Source: Roseateles depolymerans (GTDB taxonomy: Bacteria > Pseudomonadota > Gammaproteobacteria > Burkholderiales > Burkholderiaceae_C). From it: a stretch of 13,850 nucleotides of DNA. Below the pieces are notes generated by a model. The model did no database searches, had not been told where the DNA came from, and was given only the letters and a program-made list of their open reading frames with translations. How positions within the stretch are numbered: position 1 is the first letter of the stretch; each line of letters starts with the position of its first letter. Shown here in pieces: positions 7,819 through 13,850 of this stretch. The DNA is taken from NCBI GenBank assembly GCA_003241055.1, contig QFOD01000041.1:1-13850 (forward strand), read 5' to 3'. Made by a program: the position numbers and the translations under genes.

Positions 7819-8616
7819 TCACAGCGCGGTGGCTGCCGCTTCGATCAGATCGCTCACGGCTTGCGGATGGGAACTCATCACCACATGCGAGGCGCCCTTG
7901 ACGACCACGGTCTTGCGCGATCCCGCGCGCTCGGCCATGAAGCCCAGACCGGCGGCGGGGATGTTGAGGTCGGCCGTGCCGTAGACGAAGTAAGAAGGCA
8001 ACTTCTTCCAGGCCGGCGAGCCACTCGCTTCCAGCAGCGCTGCCTCGGCGATCGGGCGCTGGCCCGCCGCCATAAGGCGTGCCTGCGGTTCGGCCACGTC
8101 GGCGGCGAACTGTTTCCAGAACTTGCTCTGGTCGATGTAGAGATCAACGCCGCCGGAAGGCAGGGGTACCGGCTTGGCCAGCGCATCGCCCAGCGTCCCG
8201 CCCGGGAACTTTCCCGCCAGCTGGGCTGCGCTCTCGCCTGCGTCAGGGGCAAAGGCAGCGACATAGACCAGCGACTTGACCTGCGGCTTGTTGACCGCCG
8301 CGTTGCTGATGACGGCCCCGCCATAGGAGTGGCCGACCAGCACCACAGGTCCGGCGATGGTGTCGATGACGCTGGCGACATAGCGTGCGTCACCTGCAAC
8401 GCTGCGCAGCGGATTGGCGGCGGCGACGACCTTGTAGCCGCGCTCGGTGAGCACGGTGACGACGCCGTTCCAGCTGGACGAGTCGGCAAATGCGCCGTGC
8501 ACGAGAACGATGGTGGGTTTGCTGCTGTCGGTGGTGTTCATGGTTTGGGCCTGTGCGCTGGTTTGGCCAAAGCCGCAAGCCAGGCTGGCGGCAACGACGA
8601 AGGAGATGAGTTTCAT
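7819..8616 (-). CDS. Secreted alpha/beta hydrolase (esterase-like, HGAFADSSSW type)
   Basis: This 265-residue serine hydrolase is probably exported to the periplasm. Residues 1-24 form a Sec signal peptide: MK, a hydrophobic stretch, then TSAQAQ as a likely cleavage region. The fold shows LVHGAFADSSSW (oxyanion-hole loop, about 38-49), nucleophile Ser97 in GHSYGG, probable Asp216 in YGTADLNIP and His244 in GASHVV. It belongs to the group with short cap regions seen in small esterases, hydroxynitrile lyases and similar enzymes, and is clearly different from the two GWPL-type hydrolases upstream. The substrate cannot be told from the sequence. Start ATG 8616 is chosen because it begins the signal peptide; the frame open to 8661 adds a non-native leader. 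It lies between the DUF4148 and catalase genes on the same strand. Confidence 0.85.
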   Translation of the reverse strand: MKLISFVVAASLACGFGQTSAQAQTMNTTDSSKPTIVLVHGAFADSSSWNGVVTVLTERGYKVVAAANPLRSVAGDARYVASVIDTIAGPVVLVGHSYGGAVISNAAVNKPQVKSLVYVAAFAPDAGESAAQLAGKFPGGTLGDALAKPVPLPSGGVDLYIDQSKFWKQFAADVAEPQARLMAAGQRPIAEAALLEASGSPAWKKLPSYFVYGTADLNIPAAGLGFMAERAGSRKTVVVKGASHVVMSSHPQAVSDLIEAAATAL

Positions 8617-8685
8617 GATCAGAAGTTCGAGCTTGGGTTGAGGGTGGCGCGAGCCGGCCATGCCGAAAAAGTGCTGTGTCGGTGC

Positions 8686-9096
8686 TCAGCTCTTGTCGGC
8701 AGGGCTTGCGAATGTGCCTGCGTCGTTGCGATTGCTATGCAGAACGGCCAACTCGCCGTTGGCGCGGGCCCGATGCAGTTCGGCCAGGACTTCCGCCCGG
8801 CTGAGGGGGCGGCCGGTGGGTGCGGGCGGCTCGTAGCTCTCCCTCTGGGAGCGGGCGAGCTCACCGCTTGCGCGGGCGTGCGCCAATTGGGCAAGGACCT
8901 CCGCGCGGCTGACCGTGGACGTGCCCGTGTGAGGCAGCCGGTGGAAGTCGGGGTTCTCGCTGTGGTTGCGCGCCAGTTCGCCGCTGGCCCGCGCGCGTTG
9001 CAGTTCGGCGATGACCTCCTGGCGGCTCAGGCCCTGTGCCAGGCTGTGGCCGGAAGCGATCAATGCAATGACTGCAAGAGGCAGCTTCATGTTCAT
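8686..9096 (-). CDS. DUF4148 repeat protein, secreted
   Basis: This small 136-residue protein has a Sec signal peptide (residues 1-21, cleavage likely after SLAQ). Its mature part is built from three copies of a motif like SRAEVLAELHRARASGELA at residues 24-42, 63-81 and 99-117, joined by polar linkers. This repeat is the hallmark of DUF4148, known mainly in Burkholderiales; its function is unknown. It is probably periplasmic. ATG 9096 has AGGAG seven bases upstream; ATG 9090 is also possible. It lies 31 bases after the secreted hydrolase paralogue and is likely in the same operon. Confidence 0.88.
   Translation of the reverse strand: MNMKLPLAVIALIASGHSLAQGLSRQEVIAELQRARASGELARNHSENPDFHRLPHTGTSTVSRAEVLAQLAHARASGELARSQRESYEPPAPTGRPLSRAEVLAELHRARANGELAVLHSNRNDAGTFASPADKS
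8746..9027 (-). repeat. Three in-frame repeats coding the DUF4148 motif
   Basis: The coding repeats lie at 8971-9027, 8854-8910 and 8746-8802, with starts 117 and 108 bases apart. Each encodes 19 residues of the pattern SR-x-EV-x-A-x-L-x-x-ARA-x-GELA. The spacing and linkers have diverged while the motif is kept, which suggests selection on the protein unit rather than a recent duplication. Confidence 0.8.
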
Positions 9097-9127
9097 GGTG
9101 AGCTCCTTCTGAGGCGGGTGATAGGTT

Positions 9128-10081
9128 TCATTGCGAGATGAACTCGAGCAGGTCCTGGTTTAGGCGGTCCTTGTGCGTGTCCGTGATGCCATGGGGCGCG
9201 CCCGGATACACGATCAGCTTGGCGCCCTTGACCAGCGCGGCAGATGCTCGCGCAGAGGCATCGATCGGCACGATCTGGTCATCGTCGCCATGGATGACCA
9301 GGGTGGGCATGTCGAACTTCTTCAGGTCGGCCCGGAAGTCAGTCGCCGAGAAGGCAGCGATCGAGTCGTAGGTGTTCTTGTGCCCGGCGACCATGCCCTG
9401 ACGCCAGAAGGACTGCACCGCGCCGGTCGAGGGCTTGGCCCCGGGGCGGTTGAATCCAAAGAAGGGACCGGAGGCGATGTCCAGATAGAGCTGGGAACGG
9501 TCGGCGAGCGACGCCTTGCGCAGACCATCGAAGACACCCAGCGGTAGCCCGCCCGGGTTGTCCGGGGTCTGCAACATCAGCGGGGGCACGGCGCTGACCA
9601 GCACCGCCTTCTTTACCCGGGCAGAGCCATGGCGGCCGATATAGCGGGCCACTTCGCCGCCGCCGGTGGAGAACCCGACCAGGGTGACGCCCTTCAGGTC
9701 GAGTGCTTCGATCACGGCGGCCAGGTCATCGGCGTAGTGATCCATGTCGTTGCCGCTCCAGGGCTGGCTGGAGCGGCCATGGCCACGGCGGTCATGCGCC
9801 ACGACCCGGTAGCCCTTGTCGGCCAGGAACAGCATTTGCGCCTCCCAGCTGTCTGAGCTCAGCGGCCATCCGTGGCTGAAAACCACCACCGGGCCCGTCT
9901 TCGGTCCCCAGTCCTTGTAGTAGAGCTGCACGCCGTCGCGTGTCGTGACGGTGCTGGCGGTCATCTCGGCAGGCGCCTTTGTGGCCGCTGTGTGCGATAG
10001 CGCTGGGGCCTGCGCCAGAGCGCTGGCGTGCAGCGCGCCGGTGAAGAGGGCAAGGGCAAGAATCGATCGGTTGATCTTCAT
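9128..10081 (-). CDS. Secreted alpha/beta hydrolase, non-heme chloroperoxidase/perhydrolase type
   Basis: This 317-residue serine hydrolase has a signal peptide (residues 1-24, ALAQ cleavage region) and a short linker, so it is probably periplasmic. It carries FSHGWPLSSDSW (68-79), AHDRRGHGRS, nucleophile Ser138 in GFSTGGGE, catalytic Asp in HGDDDQIVP (about 268) and His297 in GAPHGITDTHKD. This is the cofactor-free haloperoxidase/arylesterase family, whose members hydrolyse esters and can also make peracids from carboxylic acids and hydrogen peroxide. The Pro in GWPL is the residue tied to perhydrolysis in related enzymes. It is clearly a paralogue of the next gene upstream (10114-10941), more than half identical by eye over the core. 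ATG 10081 with AGGA upstream starts the signal peptide; the frame open to 10351 overlaps the neighbour and is not native. The true substrate is unknown. Confidence 0.88.
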   Translation of the reverse strand: MKINRSILALALFTGALHASALAQAPALSHTAATKAPAEMTASTVTTRDGVQLYYKDWGPKTGPVVVFSHGWPLSSDSWEAQMLFLADKGYRVVAHDRRGHGRSSQPWSGNDMDHYADDLAAVIEALDLKGVTLVGFSTGGGEVARYIGRHGSARVKKAVLVSAVPPLMLQTPDNPGGLPLGVFDGLRKASLADRSQLYLDIASGPFFGFNRPGAKPSTGAVQSFWRQGMVAGHKNTYDSIAAFSATDFRADLKKFDMPTLVIHGDDDQIVPIDASARASAALVKGAKLIVYPGAPHGITDTHKDRLNQDLLEFISQ

Positions 10082-10113
10082 GAGAAGTTCCTTTGGAAAG
10101 TCAATTTGTTTAG

Positions 10114-10941
10114 TCAGGACGCAATGAAAGAGAGCAGATCGGCGTTCAGCCGATCCTTGTGGGTGTCGGCCAGCCCGTGCGGCGCGCCCTCGTAGACGTT
10201 CAGGCGCGCGGAGCGCAGCAGCTTGAGCGCAAGCCGGGCGGAGGTTTCGATAGGGACGATCTGATCGTCGTCGCCGTGCACCAGCAGCGTCGGCACCGTG
10301 ACCTGTTGAAGGTCGTTGGTGAAGTCGGTGGCCGAGAACGCGGCAATGCACTCGTACGTGCTGCGGTGGCTGGCTTGCAGGCCCTGTTCGCAGAAACGCT
10401 CGATCAGGGCCTGCGACGGCTTCGTGCCGGGGCGGTTGAAGCCGAAGAAGGGGCCGCTGGCGATGTCGCGGTACAGCTGCGCCCGGTTCTCCAGTTCGGC
10501 CTGGCGCATGCCATCGAAGACCGAGATCGGGACGCCGTCGGGGTTTGCTTCAGTGCGCAACATCAGCGGCGGCACGGCACCTACCAGCACGACCTTGGCG
10601 ACTCGCTTGGTGCCATGTCGACCGATGTAGCGAACCACCTCGCCGCCGCCCGTGGAGAAGCCCACGAGCACCACGTTGCGCAGGTCCAGCACTTCCAGCA
10701 GGCTGGCCAGATCATCGGCATAGGCATCCATGTCGTTGCCATCCCAGGTCTGGCTCGACCGACCGTGGCCGCGTCTGTCGTGGGCGATCGTCCGGTAGCC
10801 CCGGCTGGAAAGGAACAGCATCTGCGACTCCCAGCTGTCCGCGTTGAGCGGCCAGCCGTGACTAAAGACCACGGGTTGACCGCTGCCCCAGTCCTTGTAG
10901 TAGATGCGCGCCCCATCTCGGGCGGTGAAGTAGTGGTTCAT
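10114..10941 (-). CDS. Alpha/beta hydrolase, non-heme chloroperoxidase/perhydrolase type, cytoplasmic
   Basis: This 275-residue enzyme has the same layout as the secreted paralogue but no signal peptide: DGARIYYKDWG at the start, FSHGWPL (about 26-32), AHDRRGHGRS, nucleophile Ser96 in GFSTGGGE, Asp of HGDDDQIVP (about 226) and His255 in GAPHGLADTHKD. Family members act as esterases and, with hydrogen peroxide, as perhydrolases. ATG 10941 is supported by GGAG about nine bases upstream and by the family's usual start just before the first beta strand; the frame open to 11016 adds an unlikely leader. It is the first gene of the leftward cluster, 32 bases before the paralogue, and faces the MFS gene across a shared promoter region. 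The pair looks like a tandem duplication in which one copy gained, or the other lost, an export signal. Confidence 0.88.
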   Translation of the reverse strand: MNHYFTARDGARIYYKDWGSGQPVVFSHGWPLNADSWESQMLFLSSRGYRTIAHDRRGHGRSSQTWDGNDMDAYADDLASLLEVLDLRNVVLVGFSTGGGEVVRYIGRHGTKRVAKVVLVGAVPPLMLRTEANPDGVPISVFDGMRQAELENRAQLYRDIASGPFFGFNRPGTKPSQALIERFCEQGLQASHRSTYECIAAFSATDFTNDLQQVTVPTLLVHGDDDQIVPIETSARLALKLLRSARLNVYEGAPHGLADTHKDRLNADLLSFIAS

Positions 10942-11021
10942 TTGGCTTGGCTCCAGCGTTAGATTTGCTGTACCGGCGACGCTCGCCGGCTTGGCCATGC
11001 CAGTGTCGAAATGCAAGGGCG

Positions 11022-11035
11022 TTTACACCAGTAAA
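11022..11035. promoter_or_regulatory. Palindrome TTTAC-N4-GTAAA, possible operator
   Basis: TTTACACCAGTAAA is a perfect 5-bp inverted repeat around ACCA in the 226-bp region between two divergent genes. It lies about 80 bases from the hydrolase start and 130 from the MFS start, and it overlaps a possible -35 box. That is where an operator serving both genes would be expected. Which regulator binds is unknown. Confidence 0.4.
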
Positions 11036-11050
11036 GCGATGCAAAACGAT
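11022..11050 (+). promoter_or_regulatory. Possible sigma-70-like promoter for the MFS gene
   Basis: TTTACA (11022-11027, five of six to TTGACA) and AACGAT (11045-11050, three of six to TATAAT) are separated by 17 bases. The -10 box is poor, so this is only a candidate. It would give a 5' leader of about 110 bases. A matching leftward promoter in the same region was not clear. Confidence 0.25.
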
Positions 11051-11167
11051 GTTAGGCAAGGGGGCCCGCTGACCGGGCGCGGCTCGGCCGCAGCGACCAA
11101 CATGAGCGATTGCTATCCTCGCCGCCCTCTCTCATCCCCGACACGGGAGCTGCGGAATTCGGGCGAC

Positions 11168-12925
11168 ATGGAAATTGCGATGGACCGTTTCAACCTTTTG
11201 GCTTCGCGGCGAGGACGCCTTTCGGCGTTCTTCTTCCTCTATGTCTGCGAGGGCCTTCCGCTGGGATTCGCGACGGTGGCCGTGACGTCCGAGCTGAGGC
11301 GTGAGGGTGTCGGCCCGGCTGCGATCGGCGCGTTTATTGCCGCGCTGCTCGTGCCCTGGTCGCTGAAGTGGCTGGGCGGCCCAATAGTGGATGGCGTTCG
11401 ATCGCGGCGCTTCGGTCATCGCCGCGCTTGGATCCTTGGCTGCCAGCTCGCGATGGTGGCCACGCTTGCTGCGCTTTCCCGGATCAGCGTCTCTGCCCAG
11501 ATCGGCATGGCGACCGCCATCTTCGTCGTGCACAACCTCTTCGCCGCCCTGCAAGACGTCGCCATCGACGGCCTTGCGGTCAGTTCCATTCCGGACGAAG
11601 AGCGGGGGCTCGCGAACGCCTTGATGTACGTCGGCATGCTTTGCGGCCAGGCGCTGGGCGGGCCGGCCGTCCTGTTCTTGGTCGGTCAAGGGGCATTCAG
11701 CCGAGGCTATCTCCTGGTCGCTAGCGCGGTCCTGCTCATCATGGCCCTGGTCGTACTCCCGCTACGTGAGCCTGATCCTGCCGCCGCGGTCCGGGATGTT
11801 GGCGTGGCAGAGGGGCAGCGCGACGCGTGGGCCTCGGTACGCAATGCCGCGCTGCTCACGTACCAGGCGCTCACAGGCTCGCGCGGGGCTTTCGCCTGCC
11901 TGCTGTTCTGCCTGCTGCCCGCCGGGGCCCTGTCCTTGAATCTCTCGCTCAAGTCGGTGCTTGCTGTGGAACTCGGCTTCACGCCGCAGCAGCTTGCCCA
12001 GCTCGGCTTTGCAGGCACTCTGTCTGCCGCATGCGGGGCTCTTGCCGGCGGACTGCTCGTTCAGCGAGTCGGCACGAAGCAGCTCATCGCTCTCAGCACA
12101 CTGGCCGCCAGTATCCCGACCTTGTGGCTCATGTGGCAGTTGCAGGCGCATGGGCACATCATGCCGTCCCCGGCGAGGCAGTCGGCGAGTTCCGACTTGG
12201 GGCAGGCGCTTTGGGTAGCGCTTATCGCGTATCAGTTCCTGGCCAGCCTCATGATTGGTGCAAGGTTCGCAACCTTTATGGATGTCACAAACCCGCGCGT
12301 GGGCGCAACCCAGTTTGCAACCTACGCAGCGCTCAACAACGTGGGTCTAGCCATGTCGGCCTCCTGGCAGGGGAAGCTCGCCGAAATCTGGGGATATCCC
12401 ACGCTGTTGGCCGCCGACGTCGCTGTCGGGGTTCTTGGGCTGTTCGTCCTGCCCTTCGTGCTCAGGCCGTCGCCTGATCAGATTGCGCGCAGCGATGCCA
12501 AAGAACCGATGCGTACCCGCATGCTCGCAGTCGGCCTGGCTTTGGCGTGTCTTTGCTGGGTGCCCGTCCATCAGCTGATGGACCTTGAGCCGGCGATCCG
12601 CAGCCTGCTCTCTACGCCTTTCACCCTCGCGTTTACAGCAGCCAGCGTCTTACTGCTCATTCGCAGCGCCCAGGACGACAAGCCGCCCAGACAGCATATC
12701 TTCCGAGTTACAGGGCTGCTGCTTCTGCTCATGCATGCTAGGCCCTATCTTGCAGCGTCGATCTCCATCTCGGGGTTCGACCCCAGATATGCGCCATGGA
12801 CGCACAGAATCCTCGACGCAATACCCATCATCGCTGGCGTGGTTCTCCTCGCGGCGGGGAGGGCAAACGGGTATGCCTGGAGTCGAGGGCTTCTGCGACT
12901 CTTCGGCAGGAGTGCCGCCCGATGA
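11168..12925 (+). CDS. AmpG-like MFS transporter with a C-terminal membrane extension
   Basis: This inner-membrane permease has 585 residues from ATG 11168 (ATG 11180 is also possible, with GGAA upstream). The first part has about 12 membrane segments. MFS signatures are visible: GLPLGFATVAV in TM1, GGPIVDGVRSRRFGHRRAW after TM2 (the motif-A region, about 70-88), and ALQDVAIDGLAV (about 127-138), typical of the AmpG/acetyl-CoA-transporter branch. AmpG imports muropeptides, but the substrate here is not shown. Residues 448-585 form an extra hydrophobic part with about four more segments, ending GRSAAR. This makes the protein longer than a usual 12-TM MFS member of about 400-450 residues. A frame open to 10991 adds a non-native leader lacking a ribosome site. 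It is transcribed divergently from the hydrolase cluster and may share its control. Confidence 0.85.
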   Translation: MEIAMDRFNLLASRRGRLSAFFFLYVCEGLPLGFATVAVTSELRREGVGPAAIGAFIAALLVPWSLKWLGGPIVDGVRSRRFGHRRAWILGCQLAMVATLAALSRISVSAQIGMATAIFVVHNLFAALQDVAIDGLAVSSIPDEERGLANALMYVGMLCGQALGGPAVLFLVGQGAFSRGYLLVASAVLLIMALVVLPLREPDPAAAVRDVGVAEGQRDAWASVRNAALLTYQALTGSRGAFACLLFCLLPAGALSLNLSLKSVLAVELGFTPQQLAQLGFAGTLSAACGALAGGLLVQRVGTKQLIALSTLAASIPTLWLMWQLQAHGHIMPSPARQSASSDLGQALWVALIAYQFLASLMIGARFATFMDVTNPRVGATQFATYAALNNVGLAMSASWQGKLAEIWGYPTLLAADVAVGVLGLFVLPFVLRPSPDQIARSDAKEPMRTRMLAVGLALACLCWVPVHQLMDLEPAIRSLLSTPFTLAFTAASVLLLIRSAQDDKPPRQHIFRVTGLLLLLMHARPYLAASISISGFDPRYAPWTHRILDAIPIIAGVVLLAAGRANGYAWSRGLLRLFGRSAAR

Positions 12926-13161
12926 TTGTCGGATCACCTGACCTCGAATGCCCGGTGACGAGCATCGCCGCCACTCAGGACTTCAACATCGAGTGACTCA
13001 GTTCAGCCTGTAGCAGCCGACCGCGTGGCACCGAAGGCGTCTCGGACGGCTCCGCATGCAGTGTCGCAAGACACCGCCGATGCCGAGTCGTAAGCGGTCG
13101 GCGCACCGCCAGAAGTTGTGGTCAGGAAACTCTGGGATCCTCACGAGCCTCTCGAAGGTAA
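12926..13161. other. Intergenic region between convergent MFS gene and TnsD-like fragment
   Basis: No supported gene lies in these 236 bases. A small hairpin GTGTC-GCAA-GACAC (13061-13074) with a GNRA-type loop is extended by a further GC pair across one mismatch. No T-run follows. This gap is the right-hand junction between the central cluster and transposition-like sequence; no transposon end motif is recognisable. Confidence 0.4.
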
Positions 13162-13751
13162 CTATGCCTTTGGTTTCCGACGCGAAGGAGTTGAAAACCG
13201 GCTATCGAGCCATTCTTTGTCGTTGGACTGCAGCCAAGACATCTCGTGGTGCAGTCTCCTCCACAGAACCGTTCGGGTCGGGCGCTGTAGTTCGTGAAGG
13301 ACGGTTTCGATCCTCTGGCGATACAGGGCTGTCCGCCCCTGGAGATCGTTCGGATCAAAGATCCTGAGTCTTGCTGGAAGGACCTTCTCAAGCCAAGCTC
13401 GGTCATTGCTGTTCAAAAACGTGACTACCTTTGGCAGGCGGTGCCATATGGCCTTTCGCTTGATCCCAGGCTCATTGGCGAGTAGCTCGCGGACTAGCGC
13501 GCGGTAAGTGGACAGGCGTTCGTCAGCGCGCAGTCCCGCCTTGGCCAGATTCGGCACTATGCGAGGTAGAGCCATCCGGAGCAACTCGGCGCTGGCCTCT
13601 TGACCAAGCTCGGCAAGAAGCGACGCGCGAAGGGCGGCTAGGGCTCGCCGCGCAGCCGACTTTGTCAGTCCAGCCGCCTTCGCGGCAGCGTATTGCGAGC
13701 CGCCATTCACTAGTACCTGAATGAATGTTTGATCAATCCCCCGTGCGGCTG
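13162..13751 (-). CDS. C-terminal fragment of a TnsD/TniQ-like protein, 5' end cut by the IS
   Basis: The frame is open from the IS boundary (13751/13752) to TAG at 13162-13164, about 195 residues. It begins AARGIDQTFIQVLVNGG..., with an apparent helix-turn-helix (QYAAAKAAGLTKSAARRAL). Two tandem modules 61 residues apart follow (13375-13506 and 13192-13323). Each starts YR and has a Trp, then a shared SND-x-x-WL motif, and a basic tail RRKPKA closes the protein. Such WL-ended DNA-binding modules resemble the C-terminal half of TnsD target selectors. The zinc-binding N-terminal half of TniQ/TnsD is missing. A GTG at 13710 could start a 182-residue product, but its upstream sequence is a poor ribosome site and coding-like sequence continues before it, so truncation by the IS is more likely. 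It is probably nonfunctional alone. The TnsD assignment is moderate: it rests on module style and on the TnsC/TniQ genes at the other edge. Confidence 0.55.
13192..13506 (-). repeat. Two tandem protein modules with SND-x-x-WL motif
   Basis: Module one (13375-13506) and module two (13192-13323) align without gaps at an offset of 61 codons. Shared positions include the initial YR, a central Trp (IW/LW), RL, SND and WL. They look like duplicated helical DNA-binding units. Confidence 0.65.
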
Positions 13752-13848
13752 TGACCTGCTCGGGAATTCCGAGACAGTAATTCCTAGAAGACGGCGGGTT
13801 GCGGGTCTTGACGGAGCTGCTGTTTGAACTCTGTCGGGGTCAAGTATT
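13752..13848 (-). mobile_element. 3' end of an IS element (IS3-family-like), right copy, inverted
   Basis: This is a perfect reverse complement of bases 1-97. The boundary toward the interior is TGACCTG at 13752, immediately followed by the TnsD-like fragment on the - strand. The bases just inside the two IS ends differ (GTTC on the left, CAGC on the right, both read outward from the IS), so these are two separate insertions or a rearranged pair, not the two ends of one element. The remainder of the IS is beyond the right edge. Confidence 0.75.
13784..13846 (-). CDS. C-terminal tail of an IS transposase (partial), right copy
   Basis: This is the same 20-codon tail as at 3-65, on the - strand, ending with TAG at 13784-13786. 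It belongs to the oppositely oriented IS copy that enters from the right edge. Confidence 0.55.
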   Translation of the reverse strand, partial: YLTPTEFKQQLRQDPQPAVF

Positions 13849-13850
13849 GC

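Noticed and set aside
7147..9141. Very long + strand open frame (664 codons) opposite catalase, hydrolase and DUF4148 genes
   Set aside because: It is antisense to three genes with clear family motifs; its product is Val/Gly/Arg/Asp-rich with no recognisable domain, as expected for a GC-rich shadow frame.
10159..10962. Open + strand frame of 267 codons opposite the cytoplasmic hydrolase
   Set aside because: It mirrors the codon pattern of the hydrolase gene on the other strand and shows no domain of its own.
10991..11167. Longer N-terminus for the MFS transporter from 10991
   Set aside because: The added 59 residues are polar, not family-like, lack a ribosome site and would cover the divergent promoter region.
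13061..13074. GTGTC-GCAA-GACAC hairpin as an intrinsic terminator
   Set aside because: The stem is short and no T-run follows on either strand; it is noted only within the intergenic entry.
1..13850. CRISPR array or CRISPR-associated transposon
   Set aside because: No regularly spaced direct repeats and no cas gene are present; TniQ and TnsC alone do not imply a CRISPR link.
1..13850. 97-bp inverted repeats as the true ends of one large transposon
   Set aside because: Each repeat contains a transposase C-terminus and an IS-type terminus pointing inward, so they are ends of separate IS copies and not the termini of the 13.8-kb segment.

Overview
This 13.85-kb window is GC-rich DNA, most likely from a beta-proteobacterium of the order Burkholderiales. 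The evidence is a DUF4148 protein (a family known mainly from that order), the style of the catalase and perhydrolase-type hydrolases, and the strong GC bias at third codon positions. It looks like an accessory region: fragments of Tn7/Tn5053-type transposition genes sit at both edges, and a cluster for peroxide or ester chemistry lies between them.

Edges. The first 97 bases and bases 13752-13848 are a perfect inverted repeat. Each copy holds the last codons of an IS transposase (ending ...QPAVF-stop) and an IS end finishing in CAGGTCA, so the window is bounded by the 3' ends of two identical, oppositely oriented IS copies whose bodies lie outside. This is also how a draft contig looks when it breaks at a repeated IS. 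Directly inside each IS end is a transposition gene that appears cut by it. On the left is a TnsC/TniB-type AAA ATPase (128-1381, + strand), followed by an intact TniQ/TnsD-type protein (1393-2718, +). On the right is the C-terminal part of what may be a second TnsD-like protein (13162-13751, - strand). No transposase (TnsA/TnsB/TniA), resolvase, CRISPR array, tRNA or rRNA is visible inside.

Middle. Seven genes on the - strand read leftward from about 10941 to 3041: a cytoplasmic perhydrolase-type alpha/beta hydrolase; a secreted paralogue of it; a secreted DUF4148 repeat protein; a secreted alpha/beta hydrolase of a different subfamily; a small-subunit heme catalase; a small membrane protein; and an 882-residue winged-helix/ATPase/TPR-like regulator. 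Most gaps are about 30-70 bases, so an operon is likely, with a strong hairpin between the catalase and the membrane-protein gene. An AmpG-like MFS transporter with an unusual C-terminal membrane extension is read divergently (11168-12925, +). The shared 226-bp intergenic region holds a TTTAC-N4-GTAAA palindrome overlapping a possible promoter.

Working together (inference). The two GWPL-type hydrolases can plausibly hydrolyse esters or use hydrogen peroxide to make peracids, the catalase would control peroxide, and the ATPase regulator may sense a related signal. No function for the whole cluster can be proved from sequence alone.
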